A stretch of 64,000 bases of DNA from Amycolatopsis suaedae (GTDB lineage Bacteria; Actinomycetota; Actinomycetes; Mycobacteriales; Pseudonocardiaceae): the NCBI RefSeq assembly GCF_004214935.1, contig NZ_SFCC01000016.1:1-64000 (forward strand), written 5' to 3'. This document shows positions 8,276 to 16,149 of the stretch, piece by piece. The notes beneath the pieces were generated by a model that was not told the DNA's origin, searched no databases, and saw nothing but the letters and a program-made list of their open reading frames with translations. Each line of letters opens with the position of its first letter. The stretch's first letter is position 1. A program made the translations under genes and the position numbers.

Positions 8276-8866
8276 TCACACCTGCCCGCCGGCGTCCCTG
8301 CGGACGCGGTCGGCGTCGTCGGTGACGGTGCCGATGCGGTCGGCCAGTCTCGCGTGCCGGTCCGCCAGGTGCGGGCGGCGCTCCGCGAGCGGAGCCAGCA
8401 GCCCGGCGGCGTCGTCCTCGCCGAGCGCCGTGCGCAGCCGGTCCGCGCCCGGGCCGTCGACGCTGCTCACCTCGGCGGCCAGCTGCCGCAGCTCGGCGGC
8501 GTGCTCCCGGGCCCACGCCGACACCGCCCGGTCGCCAGCCCTGCGGTTGCGCTCGGCACGCACCCGCCCCTCGGCGGTGGCCTCGCCACCCGGACGCAGC
8601 CGCAGGAACCGGCGTTCGGCCGCCTGCCTGCTGGCCACCCCGAGCGCGGGCGCGAGCGCGGCCCAGCTCGACCCGGCCGCCCTGGCCGCGGCGATCAGCT
8701 CCGGTTCCCAGCTGGCCAGCTCGTCGCGGACCCGGCGCAGTTCCTCCAGCGCGGGCAGCAGGGCCGCGACGGCCTCGGGTCCCAGCTCCCCGCCGTCGCG
8801 GGCGAGCAGGCGGGCGGCCTGGATGAGGGCCAGCGACTCGGGCAGGGAGAACTCCTGATCCGCCAT
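8276..8866 (-). CDS. Probable HSP18 transcriptional regulator (RheA-type position)
   Basis: A 196-residue, Arg/Glu-rich all-helical protein encoded divergently from the hsp18 gene. An internal segment (SSWAALAPALGVASRQAAERRFLRLR, split here only for reading) looks like a helix-turn-helix. ATG 8866 has GAAAGGA upstream. Proteins of this kind next to actinobacterial hsp20 genes are annotated as HSP18 regulators. In Streptomyces albus the repressor RheA controls hsp18 through an inverted repeat, and the same repeat type lies between these two genes. It probably represses hsp18 and itself and lets go on heat; the thermosensing is inference. Confidence 0.72.
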   Translation of the reverse strand: MADQEFSLPESLALIQAARLLARDGGELGPEAVAALLPALEELRRVRDELASWEPELIAAARAAGSSWAALAPALGVASRQAAERRFLRLRPGGEATAEGRVRAERNRRAGDRAVSAWAREHAAELRQLAAEVSSVDGPGADRLRTALGEDDAAGLLAPLAERRPHLADRHARLADRIGTVTDDADRVRRDAGGQV

Positions 8867-8890
8867 ATGTCATCCTTTCGACGACGCCGC

Positions 8891-8921
8891 ACTTGTCATC
8901 GTTGTGATGACATGTTACAAC
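8891..8921 (+). promoter_or_regulatory. hsp18 promoter with RheA-type inverted repeat
   Basis: TGTCATC (8894-8900), 5-nt spacer, GATGACA (8906-8912) is a perfect inverted repeat; including flanks, 9 of 10 pairs match over 8891-8915. TTGTCA (8893-8898) and TACAAC (8916-8921) sit 17 nt apart and would make a -35/-10 pair with the repeat exactly between them. From memory, the RheA operator of Streptomyces albus hsp18 is TGTCATC-N5-GATGACA, identical to this. The start codon is 50 nt downstream. Confidence 0.75.
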
Positions 8922-8970
8922 GGTGGTGCGCGTTGACACCAGACGACCAGAACCAGGAGGTGGAGCAGAC

Positions 8971-9420
8971 ATGTTGATGCGCACTGATCCGTTCCGCGAG
9001 CTGGACCGGCTGGCCAACCAGGTCTTCGGTGGTGTGCAGGGAACCTGGTCGAAGCCCGCCGCGATGCCGATGGACGCCTACCGTGACGGCGACGAGTTCG
9101 TGGTCGCCTTCGACCTGCCCGGCGTCGACCCGGACGCGATCGACGTCGACATCGAGCGCAACGTGCTGACCGTCCGCGCCGAGCGCCGCCCGGTCGGCGG
9201 CAAGGACTCCGACGGCGACACGGTCCAGATGCAGGTGGCCGAGCGGCCGCTCGGCGTGTTCTCCCGCCAGCTGTTCCTCGGCGACACCCTGGACACCGAC
9301 CACGTCGCCGCGAACTACGAGGCCGGCGTGCTGACCCTGCGCATCCCGGTCGCCGAGCGGGCCAAGCCACGCAAGATCGCCATCACCGGCCGGGACGACC
9401 GCAAGACCATCTCGAGCTGA
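8971..9420 (+). CDS. hsp18: Hsp20/alpha-crystallin small heat-shock protein (HSP18)
   Basis: 149 residues, the usual size for actinobacterial HSP18. The N-terminus MLMRTDPFRELDRLANQVFG is typical, followed by the alpha-crystallin domain (VVAFDLPGVDPDAIDVDIE, VLTVRAERR) and the conserved C-terminal strand with GVLTLRIPVAE (the A-x-x-x-GVLTL motif). It acts as an ATP-independent holdase that keeps unfolding proteins soluble. ATG 8971 has AGGAGGTGGAG upstream; the frame is open from 8923 but has no better site. It is controlled by the divergent regulator and the inverted repeat at 8891-8915. Confidence 0.95.
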   Translation: MLMRTDPFRELDRLANQVFGGVQGTWSKPAAMPMDAYRDGDEFVVAFDLPGVDPDAIDVDIERNVLTVRAERRPVGGKDSDGDTVQMQVAERPLGVFSRQLFLGDTLDTDHVAANYEAGVLTLRIPVAERAKPRKIAITGRDDRKTISS

Positions 9421-9440
9421 CAGCTCGAATTCCCCGCCTC

Positions 9441-9473
9441 GCGGGCCGCCCGAGCGCTCGTCTCGCGGCCCGC
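9441..9473. terminator. Bidirectional terminator between hsp18 and ECF sigma gene
   Basis: GCGGGCCGC (9441-9449) pairs perfectly with GCGGCCCGC (9465-9473); the loop itself contains the palindrome CGAGCGCTCG (9451-9460). It fills the 63-nt gap between two convergent gene ends. Confidence 0.7.
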
Positions 9474-9483
9474 GGGTTCGTCT

Positions 9484-10698
9484 TCACGCGCCGAGGCGGC
9501 GCGCCGCGGCGTGGAGGTAGCGCTGCTGGGGCACGTTGGTGGTCAGCCTCGCCGCGGCGAGGTAGGCCGCCCGTGCCCCCGCCGGGTCGCCCGCCCGCTC
9601 CAGCAGGTGGGCGCGGACCGCGACCGGGCGGTGGTCTCCGGCCAGGCGCGGGTCGGACTCCAGCCCGGCGAGCAGCCGCAGCCCCACGGCGGGGCCGTCA
9701 GCCATGGCGACGGCCACCGCGTGGTTGACCGCGACGACCGGGTTGTCACCCCCGGTCCGCATCAGCACCTCGTACAACGCCACGATCTGCGGCCAGTCCG
9801 TCTCGGCGTAGCTCCGCGCCTCGTCGTGCACCGCCGCGATCGCGGCCTGCAGCTGGTACGGCCCGGCCGGACCGTGCGACAGCGCGCCGGTGACCAGCGC
9901 GACGCCCTCGGCGATCGCGTCGCGGTCCCACCGCGACCGGTCCTGCTCGGCCAGCGGCACCAGTGAGCCGTCCGGCGCGGTCCGGGCGGGCCGGCGGGCG
10001 TTGGTGAGCAGCATCAGTGCCAGCAGCCCGGCCGTCTCCGGTTCGCCGGGCACCAGCCGGTGCAGTAGCCGCGTCAGCCGGATGGCCTCGGCGGCCAGGT
10101 CGGCGCGGTGCAGCCGCGGGCCGGACGTCGCCGCGTAGCCCTCGGTGAACACCAGGTACAGCACGTGCCGCACGGCGGCCAGCCGGGCGGGCCACTCGGG
10201 CGCGGTGGGCGGCCGGAAGGGCAGTCCGCTGCGCGCGATCGTCTGCTTGGCCCTGCTGATTCGCCGGGTCATCGTCGACTCCGGCACCAGGAACGCCCTG
10301 GCGATCTCCACTGTGGACAGACCGCCGACCGCGCGCAGCGTCAGGGCGATCTGCGACGCCGGGGTCAGCGCCGGGTGACAGCACAGCAACAGCAGGACCA
10401 GCGTGTCGTCGGCGTCGGGCACCTCGGGAGCGGGCTCCCAGGCCTCCTCCCGCAGCCTGCGGGACCGCTCGGCACGCAGCAGGTCGGTGAGCCTGCGGGT
10501 GGCGACGGTGACCAGCCAGCCCGCCGGGCTGGCCGGCACGCCCTCGGCAGGCCAGCGCGTGGCCGCCGCGAGCAGCGCCTCCTGCACGGCGTCCTCGGCC
10601 AGGTCGAACTGCCCGTACCGGCGCACGACCGCGCCGAGGACCCGCGGCGCCAGCTCGCGCAGCAGGCCCTCGATCTCGGCCGTGCTCACAGTGCTCAC
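9484..10698 (-). CDS. ECF sigma factor of the YCII-associated (ECF42/SigI-like) group
   Basis: 404 residues: sigma-70 region 2 (about 10-75, RRYGQFDLAEDAVQEALLAA), region 4 (about 105-165, LTLRAVGGLSTVEIARAFLVPESTMTRR in two pieces), and then a C-terminal extension of ~240 residues with TPR-like helices (DUF6596), typical of this long ECF group. The start is GTG 10698 in a GTGA overlap with the YCII gene; a second GTG at 10689 is possible. The group has no anti-sigma factor but is linked to YCII/DGPF proteins, exactly the arrangement seen here. Its promoter targets cannot be told from the sequence. Confidence 0.9.
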   Translation of the reverse strand: MSTVSTAEIEGLLRELAPRVLGAVVRRYGQFDLAEDAVQEALLAAATRWPAEGVPASPAGWLVTVATRRLTDLLRAERSRRLREEAWEPAPEVPDADDTLVLLLLCCHPALTPASQIALTLRAVGGLSTVEIARAFLVPESTMTRRISRAKQTIARSGLPFRPPTAPEWPARLAAVRHVLYLVFTEGYAATSGPRLHRADLAAEAIRLTRLLHRLVPGEPETAGLLALMLLTNARRPARTAPDGSLVPLAEQDRSRWDRDAIAEGVALVTGALSHGPAGPYQLQAAIAAVHDEARSYAETDWPQIVALYEVLMRTGGDNPVVAVNHAVAVAMADGPAVGLRLLAGLESDPRLAGDHRPVAVRAHLLERAGDPAGARAAYLAAARLTTNVPQQRYLHAAARRLGA

Positions 10699-11063
10699 AG
10701 TTCCGGCTCTGACCCGGCGATCGGCCGCACGTCGATCGCCGTCTTCGGGCCGGGCCCGCTCGCCAGGATCGCGGCGATCTCGGTGGCCCGGTCGAAGCCG
10801 GAGCAGTCGACGATCCAGTAACCGGCCAGGACCTCCTGCGTCTCGGGGTACGGCCCGTCGGTCACCACCGGGGCCCCGGCACCGGCCTCGACCCGCCTGC
10901 GGTGCACCGGCGCGGCCAGCCCCTGCGCGTCGACGAACTCGCCGGACGCCTCCAGGTCGGCGTTGAACTTCAGCATGAACGCCTCGATCTCGGCCGTGTC
11001 CGGTGTCCGGGCCAGCTCGTCGTGGGCCCGCTGGCTTGCCTGGACCAAGAGGATGTACTTCAC
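10695..11063 (-). CDS. YCII-related (DGPF-domain) protein
   Basis: 122 residues with the YCII/DGPF fold: MKYILLVQ start, VVTDGPYPETQEVLAGYWIVD in the middle (the DGPF motif is DGPY here) and a C-terminal RPI strand. It is translationally coupled to the following sigma factor gene (GTGA overlap), as is standard for the ECF42 pair. The GTG at 11063 has AAGGAG six nt upstream; the longer open frame upstream would cover the divergent promoter region. The proteins of this group have no proven activity and are thought to modulate the sigma factor. Confidence 0.9.
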   Translation of the reverse strand: MKYILLVQASQRAHDELARTPDTAEIEAFMLKFNADLEASGEFVDAQGLAAPVHRRRVEAGAGAPVVTDGPYPETQEVLAGYWIVDCSGFDRATEIAAILASGPGPKTAIDVRPIAGSEPEL

Positions 11064-11197
11064 GTGTCGCTCCTTCGCTCGGTGGATCACTCCAAGGTCG
11101 GAGCCGCACCCCGCGACCGGACATTCTTCCGCTGCCGATGTCCGATCGCCCGGTACGGCTCCGACTCCCCGGTGAGAACCGGACGAGAGGAGCCGAC

Positions 11198-12319
11198 ATG
11201 CGGCCGTACCGCATCGCTGTCCCCGACGAGGACCTGACCGACCTGGCCGACCGGCTGGCGCGGGTGCGCTGGGCACCCGAACCCGCCGGCGGCGACACCG
11301 GCTACGGCGTGCCGCTGGCCCGCGTCAGGGGACTGGTCGAGCACTGGCGGCGCTACGACTGGCGGGCCTGGGAGGCGCGGCTCAACGCGTGGCCGCAGTT
11401 CACCACCACGATCGACGGCACCAACGTGCACTTCCTGCACGTGCGCTCGCCGGAGCCGGACGCGCTGCCGCTGGTGCTCAGCCACGGCTGGCCCGGTTCG
11501 GTCGCCGAATACCTGGAGGTGCTCGGCCCGCTCAGCGATCCACGCGCCCACGGCCTGGATCCGGCCGTCGCGTTCCACCTGGTGGTGCCGTCGCTGCCCG
11601 GGTTCGGCTTCTCCGGGCCCACCCCGGACACCGGATGGGGACCGGCGCGGATCGCGCGGGCCTGGGCCGAGCTGATGCGGCGGCTCGGCTACGAGTGGTA
11701 CGGCGCGGCGGGCAACGACTGGGGTTCCGGCATCACCGTCGACCTCGGCAGGCTGGAGCCGGACCGGGTCGTCGGCGCGCACGTCACGCAGACCTGGGAC
11801 CCGCCGCCGGACGACGACCCGGCCTGGATCGAGAAGCTGTCGCCGGCCGAACGCGCGGTGTGGGACGCCATGAACCACTACTTCGACAACGAGGCGGCCT
11901 ACGGCATGGTGCAGGCTCAGCAGCCGCAGACGCTCGCGCACGCGCTGGCCGACTCACCGGTGGGACTGCTCGGCTGGAACGCGCAGGCCATGCACCACCA
12001 CGGCCTGGACGACGAGGTGCTGCTCACCCACGTCACCATCCACTGGCTCACCGGCACCGGCGGGTCGGCCATCCGGATCTACGCCGAGGAGGGCAGGGAG
12101 CCCCGGCCGGACGCGCCGTCGGTGGTGCCGCTGGGGGTGTCGCAGTTCCCCGGCGATCTGGCGTCGGTCCGGTCGTTCGCCGAGCACCATCACAACGTCG
12201 TCGCCTGGACGCGGCACGACCGCGGCGGGCACTACGCGGCATCGGAGGTGCCCGAGCTGCTGGTGGGCGACATCCGCGGGCTGTTCAGGGAAGTTCGAGC
12301 TCGCCGTGCCGTTCGGTGA
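11198..12319 (+). CDS. Epoxide hydrolase (EHN + alpha/beta-hydrolase fold)
   Basis: 373 residues with the N-terminal epoxide-hydrolase domain (about 1-105, LARVRWAPEP) and an alpha/beta hydrolase core. HGWPGSVAEY carries the oxyanion HGWP motif; the nucleophile elbow is GNDWGSG (Asp), and the terminal HDRGGHYAA supplies the catalytic His. It opens epoxides to vicinal diols. ATG 11198 has GAGAGGAG upstream and sits just at the conserved RPYRIAVPDEDL; it is encoded divergently from the YCII/ECF pair, so the two may share regulation. The last 35 bases overlap the convergent GAF-ANTAR gene. Confidence 0.9.
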   Translation: MRPYRIAVPDEDLTDLADRLARVRWAPEPAGGDTGYGVPLARVRGLVEHWRRYDWRAWEARLNAWPQFTTTIDGTNVHFLHVRSPEPDALPLVLSHGWPGSVAEYLEVLGPLSDPRAHGLDPAVAFHLVVPSLPGFGFSGPTPDTGWGPARIARAWAELMRRLGYEWYGAAGNDWGSGITVDLGRLEPDRVVGAHVTQTWDPPPDDDPAWIEKLSPAERAVWDAMNHYFDNEAAYGMVQAQQPQTLAHALADSPVGLLGWNAQAMHHHGLDDEVLLTHVTIHWLTGTGGSAIRIYAEEGREPRPDAPSVVPLGVSQFPGDLASVRSFAEHHHNVVAWTRHDRGGHYAASEVPELLVGDIRGLFREVRARRAVR

Positions 12320-13031
12320 GCGTCTCGGCCAGCGTGACGAGCTTGACGTTGAGTTCCTGGGAGGCGCGGCGCAGGATGTCGAACGCCTCGTCGGCGCTCA
12401 CCCCGCGGCGGCTCATCAGGATGCCCTTGGCCTGCCCGATGACGTCCCGGCTGTCGATGGCCTCGCGCAGCTGGGCGGCCTGCAGGTCGGCCATCGTCAC
12501 CGCCTGCGTCTCGGCCACCGCCAGTGAGGCGTGCGTGGCCAGTAGCAGGATGGCGTCGCGGTCGAGGCTGTCGAGTCCGTTGACCCGCCGGGAGTAGACG
12601 TTCAGCGCGCCGGACAGCCGTGGCGAACCGGGCCCGGGCAGCAGTGCCGCGGCCACGACGGACCCCACCCCCAGCTCGGCGGCGGCCTTGCCGAACCGCG
12701 GCCACCGCGGGTCGGCGGCGACGTCGGCGCTGGCGGCGATCGTCGTGCCCTCCGGCCGGGCCGCCTCCACGCAGGGGCCCTCCCCGGTGTCGTACTGGAT
12801 CATGTCCAGCTTGGTGGCTTCCGGGGAGGTCTCCACCGGGGTGTGGAACCGGCCGCGGTCCTCGCGCAGCGTGATGCTGACGATGTCGGCTTCGGGGATC
12901 AGCCGCACGGTGGCGTCCACCACCCGCTGCAGCACGTCTCCGACGTTCGTGGCGCCGAGCACCGTCGCCGTCAGCCGGGTGAACTCGTCACCGAAGGAAA
13001 ACCCGACGTGCTCGTCGGAGCCGGTTGTCAT
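12285..13031 (-). CDS. GAF-ANTAR domain RNA-binding antiterminator
   Basis: About 248 residues: GAF domain (about 10-165, with VSITLREDRGRF and YDTGEGPCVEA) and a C-terminal ANTAR domain (about 175-235, LREAIDSRDVIGQAKGILM and then the AFDILRRASQELN helix). ANTAR proteins bind paired hairpins in nascent RNA and prevent termination; the GAF domain is the likely signal input. The start is ATG 13031 (MTTGSDEH); GTG 13052 and ATG 13049 are alternatives. It overlaps the end of the upstream EamA gene by 44 bases and the convergent epoxide hydrolase by 35. Confidence 0.88.
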   Translation of the reverse strand: MTTGSDEHVGFSFGDEFTRLTATVLGATNVGDVLQRVVDATVRLIPEADIVSITLREDRGRFHTPVETSPEATKLDMIQYDTGEGPCVEAARPEGTTIAASADVAADPRWPRFGKAAAELGVGSVVAAALLPGPGSPRLSGALNVYSRRVNGLDSLDRDAILLLATHASLAVAETQAVTMADLQAAQLREAIDSRDVIGQAKGILMSRRGVSADEAFDILRRASQELNVKLVTLAETLTERHGELELP

Positions 13032-13875
13032 GACCCGACTGTATGCCATCACGGGCCCGGGTGGACCGGGCCGCGACCACCGCCGTCGCCGCGCTGACGC
13101 AGCCGATGCCCAGCCACTGCGGCCAGCCGAGACGTTCGTCCAGCACCAGCAGCCCCGCGACGCCCGCGACGGCCGGTTCGGCGGCCAGCAGTACGCCGAC
13201 CGTCGCCGCGGACAGCCGCCGGAGCGCGGCCTGCTCCAGCGTGTAGGGCAGCACCGCGCTCACCACGGCGACCACCGCGCCGGCCAGCAGGACGGCCGGG
13301 GCGAGCAGCGCGGTGCCGTCCCCGGCGGCGCCGGCGGGGACGGCGAGCACGGCGGCGATCGCCACCGCCAGTGCCAGGCCGCCGCCTCCGCTTTCCGCGG
13401 CGACCCGGCGTGCCAGCACCACGTAGGCCCCCATCGACGCCGCCGACAGCCCGGCGAGCAGCAGCCCCTGCCACGGCAGCGTTGACGAGCTGCCCGCCGG
13501 GTCGTTCACCAGCCACACCCCGGCCCCGGCGGCGCCGACGGCGGCCAGGTCGGCCGGGCGGCGGGAGCCGAGCAGCGCCACCGTCAGCGGTCCGAGCAGC
13601 TGGACGGTGCTGGCGACACCCACCGGCAGCCACCACATCGCCGGGTACACCAGGTTCATCCCGGCCACCGCGAGCCCGAGCCCGGCGACCGCCAGCCGCT
13701 GCCCGGGGGCGGGCAGGCGCGGCCGGTGCACCGCCAGCAGCACCAGGGCGGCGAACCCGAGCCGCAGCGCGACCACGCCCAGCGGGCCGGCCGAGTCGAA
13801 CAGTCCCTTGCCGAGTGCCTGCCCGGTCTGGGTGGACACGGCGGCGGCGAGGACGAGCAGGGGAGCGGGGAGCAT
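12988..13875 (-). CDS. EamA/DMT-family exporter (RhtA-like)
   Basis: 295 residues with about ten hydrophobic helices and two EamA repeats, ending in a basic tail of roughly 25 residues that overlaps the next gene. DMT proteins such as RhtA/YdeD export amino acids or metabolites by proton exchange. ATG 13875 (MLPAPLLVLAAA) begins the first helix; the long upstream open frame would enter the divergent LysR gene and is rejected. Divergence from that LysR gene suggests that the regulator controls it. Confidence 0.85.
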   Translation of the reverse strand: MLPAPLLVLAAAVSTQTGQALGKGLFDSAGPLGVVALRLGFAALVLLAVHRPRLPAPGQRLAVAGLGLAVAGMNLVYPAMWWLPVGVASTVQLLGPLTVALLGSRRPADLAAVGAAGAGVWLVNDPAGSSSTLPWQGLLLAGLSAASMGAYVVLARRVAAESGGGGLALAVAIAAVLAVPAGAAGDGTALLAPAVLLAGAVVAVVSAVLPYTLEQAALRRLSAATVGVLLAAEPAVAGVAGLLVLDERLGWPQWLGIGCVSAATAVVAARSTRARDGIQSGHDNRLRRARRVFLR

Positions 13876-13948
13876 GTGTCCAGGTTCGTCACGCGAACCG
13901 TTGAGCACCAGCGAAAGTTTTGATGGATTACTCTGTAGAATCACCTGA

Positions 13949-14854
13949 ATGATCGACCTGCGCCGGTTGCAGGTGCTGCGGGTGCTGGCCGACCGCGGCA
14001 CGGTCACCGAGGCCGCCAGGGCCCTGCACGTGACGCCGTCCGCGGTCTCCCAGCAACTCGGGCAGCTCGCCCGCGAACTCGACGTCGAACTGCTCGCCCG
14101 GGACGGCCGCGGGGTCGTCCTCACCCCGGCGGCACACGCGCTGCTCGCCCACGCCGACGAGCTGGCCCGGCGCTGGGAGCTGGCCAGGGCCGACCTGGCC
14201 GGGCTCACCGGCACGGTCGGCGGGACGGTGCGGCTGTGCGGGGTGTCCTCGGCACTGGCCGCGTTCGCCGCCCCGGCCGTCCGGATCCTGCGGCAGCGGC
14301 ATCCGCGGCTGCGGGTCCGGCTGGCCGAGGAGGAGACCGGCGAGTGCTACCGGCTGCTGCTGTCCGGGCAGTCCGACGTCGCCGTCGTGCTCCCGGCCGC
14401 CGCCTCGCCGCCGGCCGGCGATCCCCGGTTCGACCGGCAGGTGCTGGTCGAGGACCCGCAGGACCTGCTCGTCCCGGCCGGTCACCCGCTCGCCGGCCGC
14501 GCCGCCGTCCCGCTCGCGGCGGCGGCCGGCGAGGACTGGCTGGTCAAGGTACGCGACAACGACTCGCACGACCTGCTGGTGGCCGCCTGCGCCGCCGCGG
14601 GCTTCACGCCGCGCGTCGCCCACGAGGTCAAGGAGTGGTACGCGGTGTCCCGGCTGGTGGCCGAGGGGCTCGGCGTCTGCCTGCTGCCCCGGCTGGTGCC
14701 GGTGCCCGCCGACCACGCCGTGGTGCGGGTGCCGCTGCGCGGCGACCCCGCGCCCCGGCGGGCCATCGTCGCGGCGGTCCGCCGCGGCTCGGCGGACCAT
14801 CCGGCGGTGGCGGCGGTCCTGACCGCCCTGCGCGAGGCCGGCCCCGTGCCGTGA
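13949..14854 (+). CDS. LysR-family transcriptional regulator
   Basis: 301 residues, normal for LysR. The N-terminal winged helix is clear (RRLQVLRVLADRGTVTEAAR, ALHVTPSAVSQQLGQLAREL), followed by the effector-binding domain with GTVRLCGVSS and LRVRLAEEETGECYRLLLSG. Only 73 bp separate it from the divergent EamA exporter gene, the standard layout for a LysR regulator and its target. The space (13876-13948) includes an AT-rich stretch but no clean T-N11-A site that I would defend. The ligand is unknown. Confidence 0.9.
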   Translation: MIDLRRLQVLRVLADRGTVTEAARALHVTPSAVSQQLGQLARELDVELLARDGRGVVLTPAAHALLAHADELARRWELARADLAGLTGTVGGTVRLCGVSSALAAFAAPAVRILRQRHPRLRVRLAEEETGECYRLLLSGQSDVAVVLPAAASPPAGDPRFDRQVLVEDPQDLLVPAGHPLAGRAAVPLAAAAGEDWLVKVRDNDSHDLLVAACAAAGFTPRVAHEVKEWYAVSRLVAEGLGVCLLPRLVPVPADHAVVRVPLRGDPAPRRAIVAAVRRGSADHPAVAAVLTALREAGPVP

Positions 14855-14873
14855 CCCGTGCCCGCGCTCTCAT

Positions 14874-14896
14874 GCCGTGAAGGGGGCCCTCACGGC
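14874..14896. terminator. GTGAAGG-type palindrome between convergent genes
   Basis: GCCGTGA (14874-14880) and TCACGGC (14890-14896) form a stem with a G-rich 9-nt loop. It lies downstream of LysR and of the unknown minus-strand gene, so it probably ends both. It belongs to the same repeat family as those near 27843, 49843 and 56114. Confidence 0.65.
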
Positions 14897-14958
14897 GTCT
14901 GGTGCCAGGGGCCCGGCATCGTGGTGCAACGCCACGGCCCGCCGCCCGCGCGAACCCC

Positions 14959-15546
14959 TCAGGCGGGCAGCGCCGGGCCGGAGCGGGGCACCCGTGGGTC
15001 GCGCCGCACCACCCGGGCCGGCCACGCCGACGGCGCCGTGCCCACCGGCTTCGCGCCACCGGCGACTTCGGCACCGTAGGGCGCGAGGTCCAGCCTGGCC
15101 AGCACGGCCGCGTCGGCCGGGTAGAGCACGGCGGCGTCGGCCCAGCCGATCGCCTGCTCGACGGTGAACCCGCGGCGCAGCCAGCCGACCGCGTCGGCGA
15201 GCGGATGCCCGGTGACCGCGTTGCGCGCCACCAGCGCGTCGGCGAGTTCCAGGACGCGGGCCGAACGGGTCGCGTACACCTCGGTCGCGCCGTCGTAGGT
15301 GACCCACCGGTCCAGATCCGGCCGGTAGGCGAGCCAGCCGTGACACCGCAGGGCGTCATCCAGCTGGGTGGCCGACGCGGGCACACCGGGGTCGTGGGAC
15401 AGCCACAGCGTGAGCGGTCCGGAGTCGGCCGCGGCGGACACGGTCAGCACGGTGTGGTTGTCGGAACGGGACTTCTCGGTCACCACGGCGATGTCGAACT
15501 CACGGGGAACGGCACCAGGCAGGGGGTTCAACGGGCAACTCCTCAC
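14959..15546 (-). CDS. Unknown protein, about 190 residues
   Basis: I do not recognise a family. The protein has two halves. Residues ~16-105 form a beta-rich stretch (FDIAVVTEKSRS, VLTVSAAADSGPLTLWLS, GWLAYRPDLDRWVTYDG), and ~115-175 is helical. No membrane segment or catalytic motif is visible. The start is uncertain: GTG 15546 has no ribosome site, whereas TTG 15531 (five codons in) follows GAGGAG at a good distance. It is divergent from the MarR pair, and a perfect palindrome lies right at its start, so the MarR proteins may regulate it. Confidence 0.6.
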   Translation of the reverse strand: MRSCPLNPLPGAVPREFDIAVVTEKSRSDNHTVLTVSAAADSGPLTLWLSHDPGVPASATQLDDALRCHGWLAYRPDLDRWVTYDGATEVYATRSARVLELADALVARNAVTGHPLADAVGWLRRGFTVEQAIGWADAAVLYPADAAVLARLDLAPYGAEVAGGAKPVGTAPSAWPARVVRRDPRVPRSGPALPA

Positions 15547-15547
15547 A

Positions 15548-15560
15548 GTGAGAATCTCAC
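15548..15560. promoter_or_regulatory. Palindromic operator candidate (MarR-type)
   Basis: GTGAGA-A-TCTCAC is a perfect 6-bp inverted repeat with a single central base. It lies between the divergent unknown gene and the first MarR gene, abutting the GTG start at 15546. A short-spaced palindrome in this position fits autoregulation by a MarR dimer. Confidence 0.45.
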
Positions 15561-15685
15561 CGGCCTCTGTACCCCGGTGGGGTGCCCGGCAAACACCGGA
15601 TCGCCACAGGTGTGTCCCACCTCGCCCGCCCAGCCACTACACTGCCGAAAGACCCCGGTGACCAGGGAAAGTGGGGGTGCTCGCC

Positions 15686-16144
15686 ATGGCGGTTCGCAGC
15701 GCTGCCGCCCTGCTGGATCTGCTGGCCCAGCCCCTGGTCGACCGCTGGAACGCCGGTACCGCCGCCACCCGGCCGCGCATTCCCCCGCGTCAGCTGCACG
15801 TCCTGCTCACCGTGCGTGGCGAGGGTTCGGTGACCCTGGGCACGCTGGGGGCACTGCTGCGGGCGACCCCGTCGTCGACCACCCGCCTCTGCGATCGCCT
15901 CCAGGCCGCGGGACTGCTGGTCCGCGTCCCCGGGACGGTGGACCGCCGCGAGGTCGAGGTCGCGGTGACCGCCGAAGGCCTGCGGCTGCTGAACCGGCTC
16001 CAGCTGGCCAGGGAACAGGACCTGCGGACGGTACTGGACGGCATGAGCCCGCACGGGCGCCGCGCACTGCTGACCGGGCTGGCCGCCTTCGCCGACGCCG
16101 CGGCGGGGCCACGGCCGGCGCGCGCCGAGGACGGCACGGCGTAA
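15686..16144 (+). CDS. MarR-family regulator, first of a tandem pair
   Basis: 152 residues with a MarR winged helix at about 38-105: LHVLLTVRGEGSVTLGTLGA, PSSTTRLCDRLQAAGLLVR (recognition helix) and a DRREVEVAVTAEG wing. ATG 15686 follows GGGGGTG at good spacing; GTG 15671 is an alternative. It is followed 5 bp later by a close paralogue, so they are co-transcribed. The ligand and targets are unknown; the palindrome at 15548-15560 is the nearest candidate site. Confidence 0.85.
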   Translation: MAVRSAAALLDLLAQPLVDRWNAGTAATRPRIPPRQLHVLLTVRGEGSVTLGTLGALLRATPSSTTRLCDRLQAAGLLVRVPGTVDRREVEVAVTAEGLRLLNRLQLAREQDLRTVLDGMSPHGRRALLTGLAAFADAAAGPRPARAEDGTA

Positions 16145-16149
16145 TTCCG

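Noticed and set aside
8933..8938. TTGACA as the hsp18 -35 box
   Set aside because: No -10 at a suitable distance before the ribosome site; the TTGTCA/TACAAC pair around the inverted repeat fits better.
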